Positions 45,821 through 47,059 of a stretch of DNA of 47,059 bases are shown here, piece by piece (position 1 is the stretch's first letter; each line of letters opens with the position of its first letter). The stretch spans positions 1 through 47,059 of the forward strand of contig WSXZ01000026.1 of the NCBI GenBank assembly GCA_009773555.1. The letters run 5' to 3'. Under the pieces are notes generated by a model, which saw only the letters and a list, made by a program, of their open reading frames with translations, was not told the DNA's origin and made no database searches. The stretch comes from Methylocystaceae bacterium. Its GTDB lineage: Bacteria > Pseudomonadota > Alphaproteobacteria > Rhizobiales > Beijerinckiaceae. The position numbers and the translations under genes are program-made.

Positions 45821-45943
45821 CATCAGCCTGAGCCTCGTGCTGAGGAACATCCAGGGGATGCGTCTCGAAGCACGAGGGCGAGGCATCCTACGCAAATTCC
45901 TCGTCCTTCGAGACGCGAGCTTCGCTCGCGCCTCAGGATGAGG
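45821..45943. repeat. Dispersed palindromic repeat pair, family A
   Basis: A degenerate copy (45821-45882) and a good copy (45899-45943, TCGTCCTTCGAGACGCGAGC to CTCAGGATGAGGA) in the gap between the DUF3501 and oxidoreductase genes. Confidence 0.8.
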
Positions 45944-45957
45944 AAAAAACCAAACGT

Positions 45958-47059
45958 TTACGCGCCTGTAAGTCCATAGGCTCTCGCCATCAGCACGATC
46001 GGATGACCGACGCGTTCCGGTCTCGGCGTCTCGCCGCCCAGCGTCTCGATCTCCTGTTCGATATGCAGTCCGGCAAGCGGGCATTCGGAAACGACGTGCT
46101 TCTTGTCGGCGTTCTGCAACTGCCGCGCGGCGGGCTTGCCCACCTTCATCGCCGTTTCGAAATTGCCCTTCTTGTAGCCCCAGGCGCCGCCATGACCCGA
46201 GCAGCGCTCGACCACGGCGACATCGGCTTCAGGGATCAGCGCAAGCAGCTCCGCGCCTTTCTGGCCGATATTCTGGGCGCGCGAATGACAGGAGACATGG
46301 AAGGCGACGCCGCCATCGAGTGGCGCCATGCCTTCGGCCAGCCCCTCTTTGCGCGCGATGTCGACGACATATTCGGAGAGGTCGAATGTCGCCTCAGCCA
46401 AACGCTTGACGCTCTCGTCCTCCGGCAGAATCAGCGGCCATTCGAATTTCAGCATCAGCGCGCAGGACGGCACCGGCGCGACAATGTCGTAGCCCTGGTC
46501 GATATAGGGCGCGAAGGCCGCGGCGACCTTGCGCGCCGCCTCCGCCACTTCATCGAGCATCCCCTGTTCGAGCTTCGGCATGCCGCAGCAGGCCGGGTGC
46601 ACGACTTTGGTCTCGACGCCGTTTCTCGCGAGCACGGCCAGCGCCGACATGCCGATCGACGTATCGTTGTAGTCGCCGTAGCAGGTGGCGTAGAGCACGG
46701 CCTTGCGCGCCTTGGCCGGCGCCGACTCGTCGCGCATCGGCGGATGCGACGCGGCCTGCGCTTCAAGCGTCTTGCTGGCGTATTTTGGCAGCTCGGCGTT
46801 GCGATCGACGCCCGCGACTTTCTCTTCGAGGCCGCGCATCATCGTGTTGTCGCGGCGCGTCGCCCAATTGGCCGCGCCTGAGATCAGCGTCGCCCATTTG
46901 CCGTAGCGGTCAGTGTCGGCGAGCGCGCGATCGACGGCGGGCACGCCGTTCTTCTTCGCTTCGACCGCGCGGTAGCGCAGGATCAGATGCGGAAAGTCGA
47001 TGTTGAACTCATGTGGCGGCACATAGGGGCACTTCGACATGAAGCACATGTCGCAAAGG
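45958..47059 (-). CDS. Fe-S oxidoreductase (GlpC/CCG-domain type), 5' end outside the window
   Basis: About 367 residues are visible; the N-terminus is cut by the window end. The first visible part, CDMCFMSKCPYVPP, is the end of a ferredoxin-type cysteine cluster. Two CCG-like cysteine regions follow: VVHPACCGMPKLEQG and VERCSGHGGAWGYK, each with upstream Cys (ATCYGD, SCHSRAQN). These domains bind Fe-S clusters as in heterodisulfide reductase and GlpC. It is probably an electron-transfer subunit. It precedes a DUF3501 gene on the same strand, a repeat lying between. Confidence 0.88.
   Translation of the reverse strand, partial: LCDMCFMSKCPYVPPHEFNIDFPHLILRYRAVEAKKNGVPAVDRALADTDRYGKWATLISGAANWATRRDNTMMRGLEEKVAGVDRNAELPKYASKTLEAQAASHPPMRDESAPAKARKAVLYATCYGDYNDTSIGMSALAVLARNGVETKVVHPACCGMPKLEQGMLDEVAEAARKVAAAFAPYIDQGYDIVAPVPSCALMLKFEWPLILPEDESVKRLAEATFDLSEYVVDIARKEGLAEGMAPLDGGVAFHVSCHSRAQNIGQKGAELLALIPEADVAVVERCSGHGGAWGYKKGNFETAMKVGKPAARQLQNADKKHVVSECPLAGLHIEQEIETLGGETPRPERVGHPIVLMARAYGLTGA

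Overview
The window looks like chromosomal DNA of an alphaproteobacterium. A type II methanotroph of the Methylocystis/Methylosinus kind is the best guess. This rests on the high GC content, the Rhizobiales gene order (glyA-nrdR-ribD-ribE-ribH-nusB-thiL-hppA), a Tat-exported copper storage protein with 13 cysteines of the kind described from Methylosinus, a reductase resembling the soluble methane monooxygenase reductase MmoC, and EcfG/NepR-type stress control. No methane monooxygenase genes are present, so the genus is an inference.

Layout. 1-1.6 kb: tRNA-Trp, a multiply frameshifted pseudogene and two short NepR-like genes, one behind an EcfG-type promoter. 1.6-3.6 kb: nicotinamide salvage (pncA, pncB). 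3.7-6.8 kb: a BLUF photoreceptor with a small companion gene, a short phasin-like gene, a UPF0314 membrane protein and proB. 7.1-10.4 kb: a nitrosative-stress unit (nsrR, hcp, MmoC-like reductase). 10.9-15.9 kb: envelope proteins, including a DUF2076 protein and an L,D-transpeptidase. 16-21.5 kb, minus strand: an envelope/cAMP block of TPR-beta-barrel protein, FecR protein with a Gly/His-rich tail, and CHASE2 adenylate cyclase running on into an HD hydrolase. A Crp-type regulator lies just upstream. 23-30.7 kb: a nuclease-fold enzyme, a DUF938 methyltransferase, the copper pair Csp1-CusF, a translationally coupled GCS2 ligase and AstE-like deacylase, a class IV aminotransferase, a broken DUF6629 gene and a UPF0391 gene behind a textbook EcfG promoter. 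30.8-41.3 kb, minus strand: nadE, hppA and the thiamine/riboflavin/nrdR/glyA block. 41.7-47 kb: small hypotheticals, a broken TetR gene, prfC, DUF3501 and an Fe-S oxidoreductase cut by the window end.

Links between genes. PncA, PncB and NadE cover three steps of NAD synthesis. NsrR, Hcp and the reductase form a likely NO/hydroxylamine defence unit. The cyclase and the Crp-type protein could form a cAMP circuit coupled to the envelope.

An unusual property is the number of conserved genes with a broken frame: the 0.2 kb pseudogene, nepR, cyclase/HD, TPR-barrel protein, DUF6629 protein, glyA and TetR. Several breaks are single-base changes, two in homopolymers, and two look like deletions of about 19-26 bases. 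Either the assembly carries indel errors or this segment is decaying; raw reads would decide. Three families of palindromic dispersed repeats fill most longer intergenic gaps.
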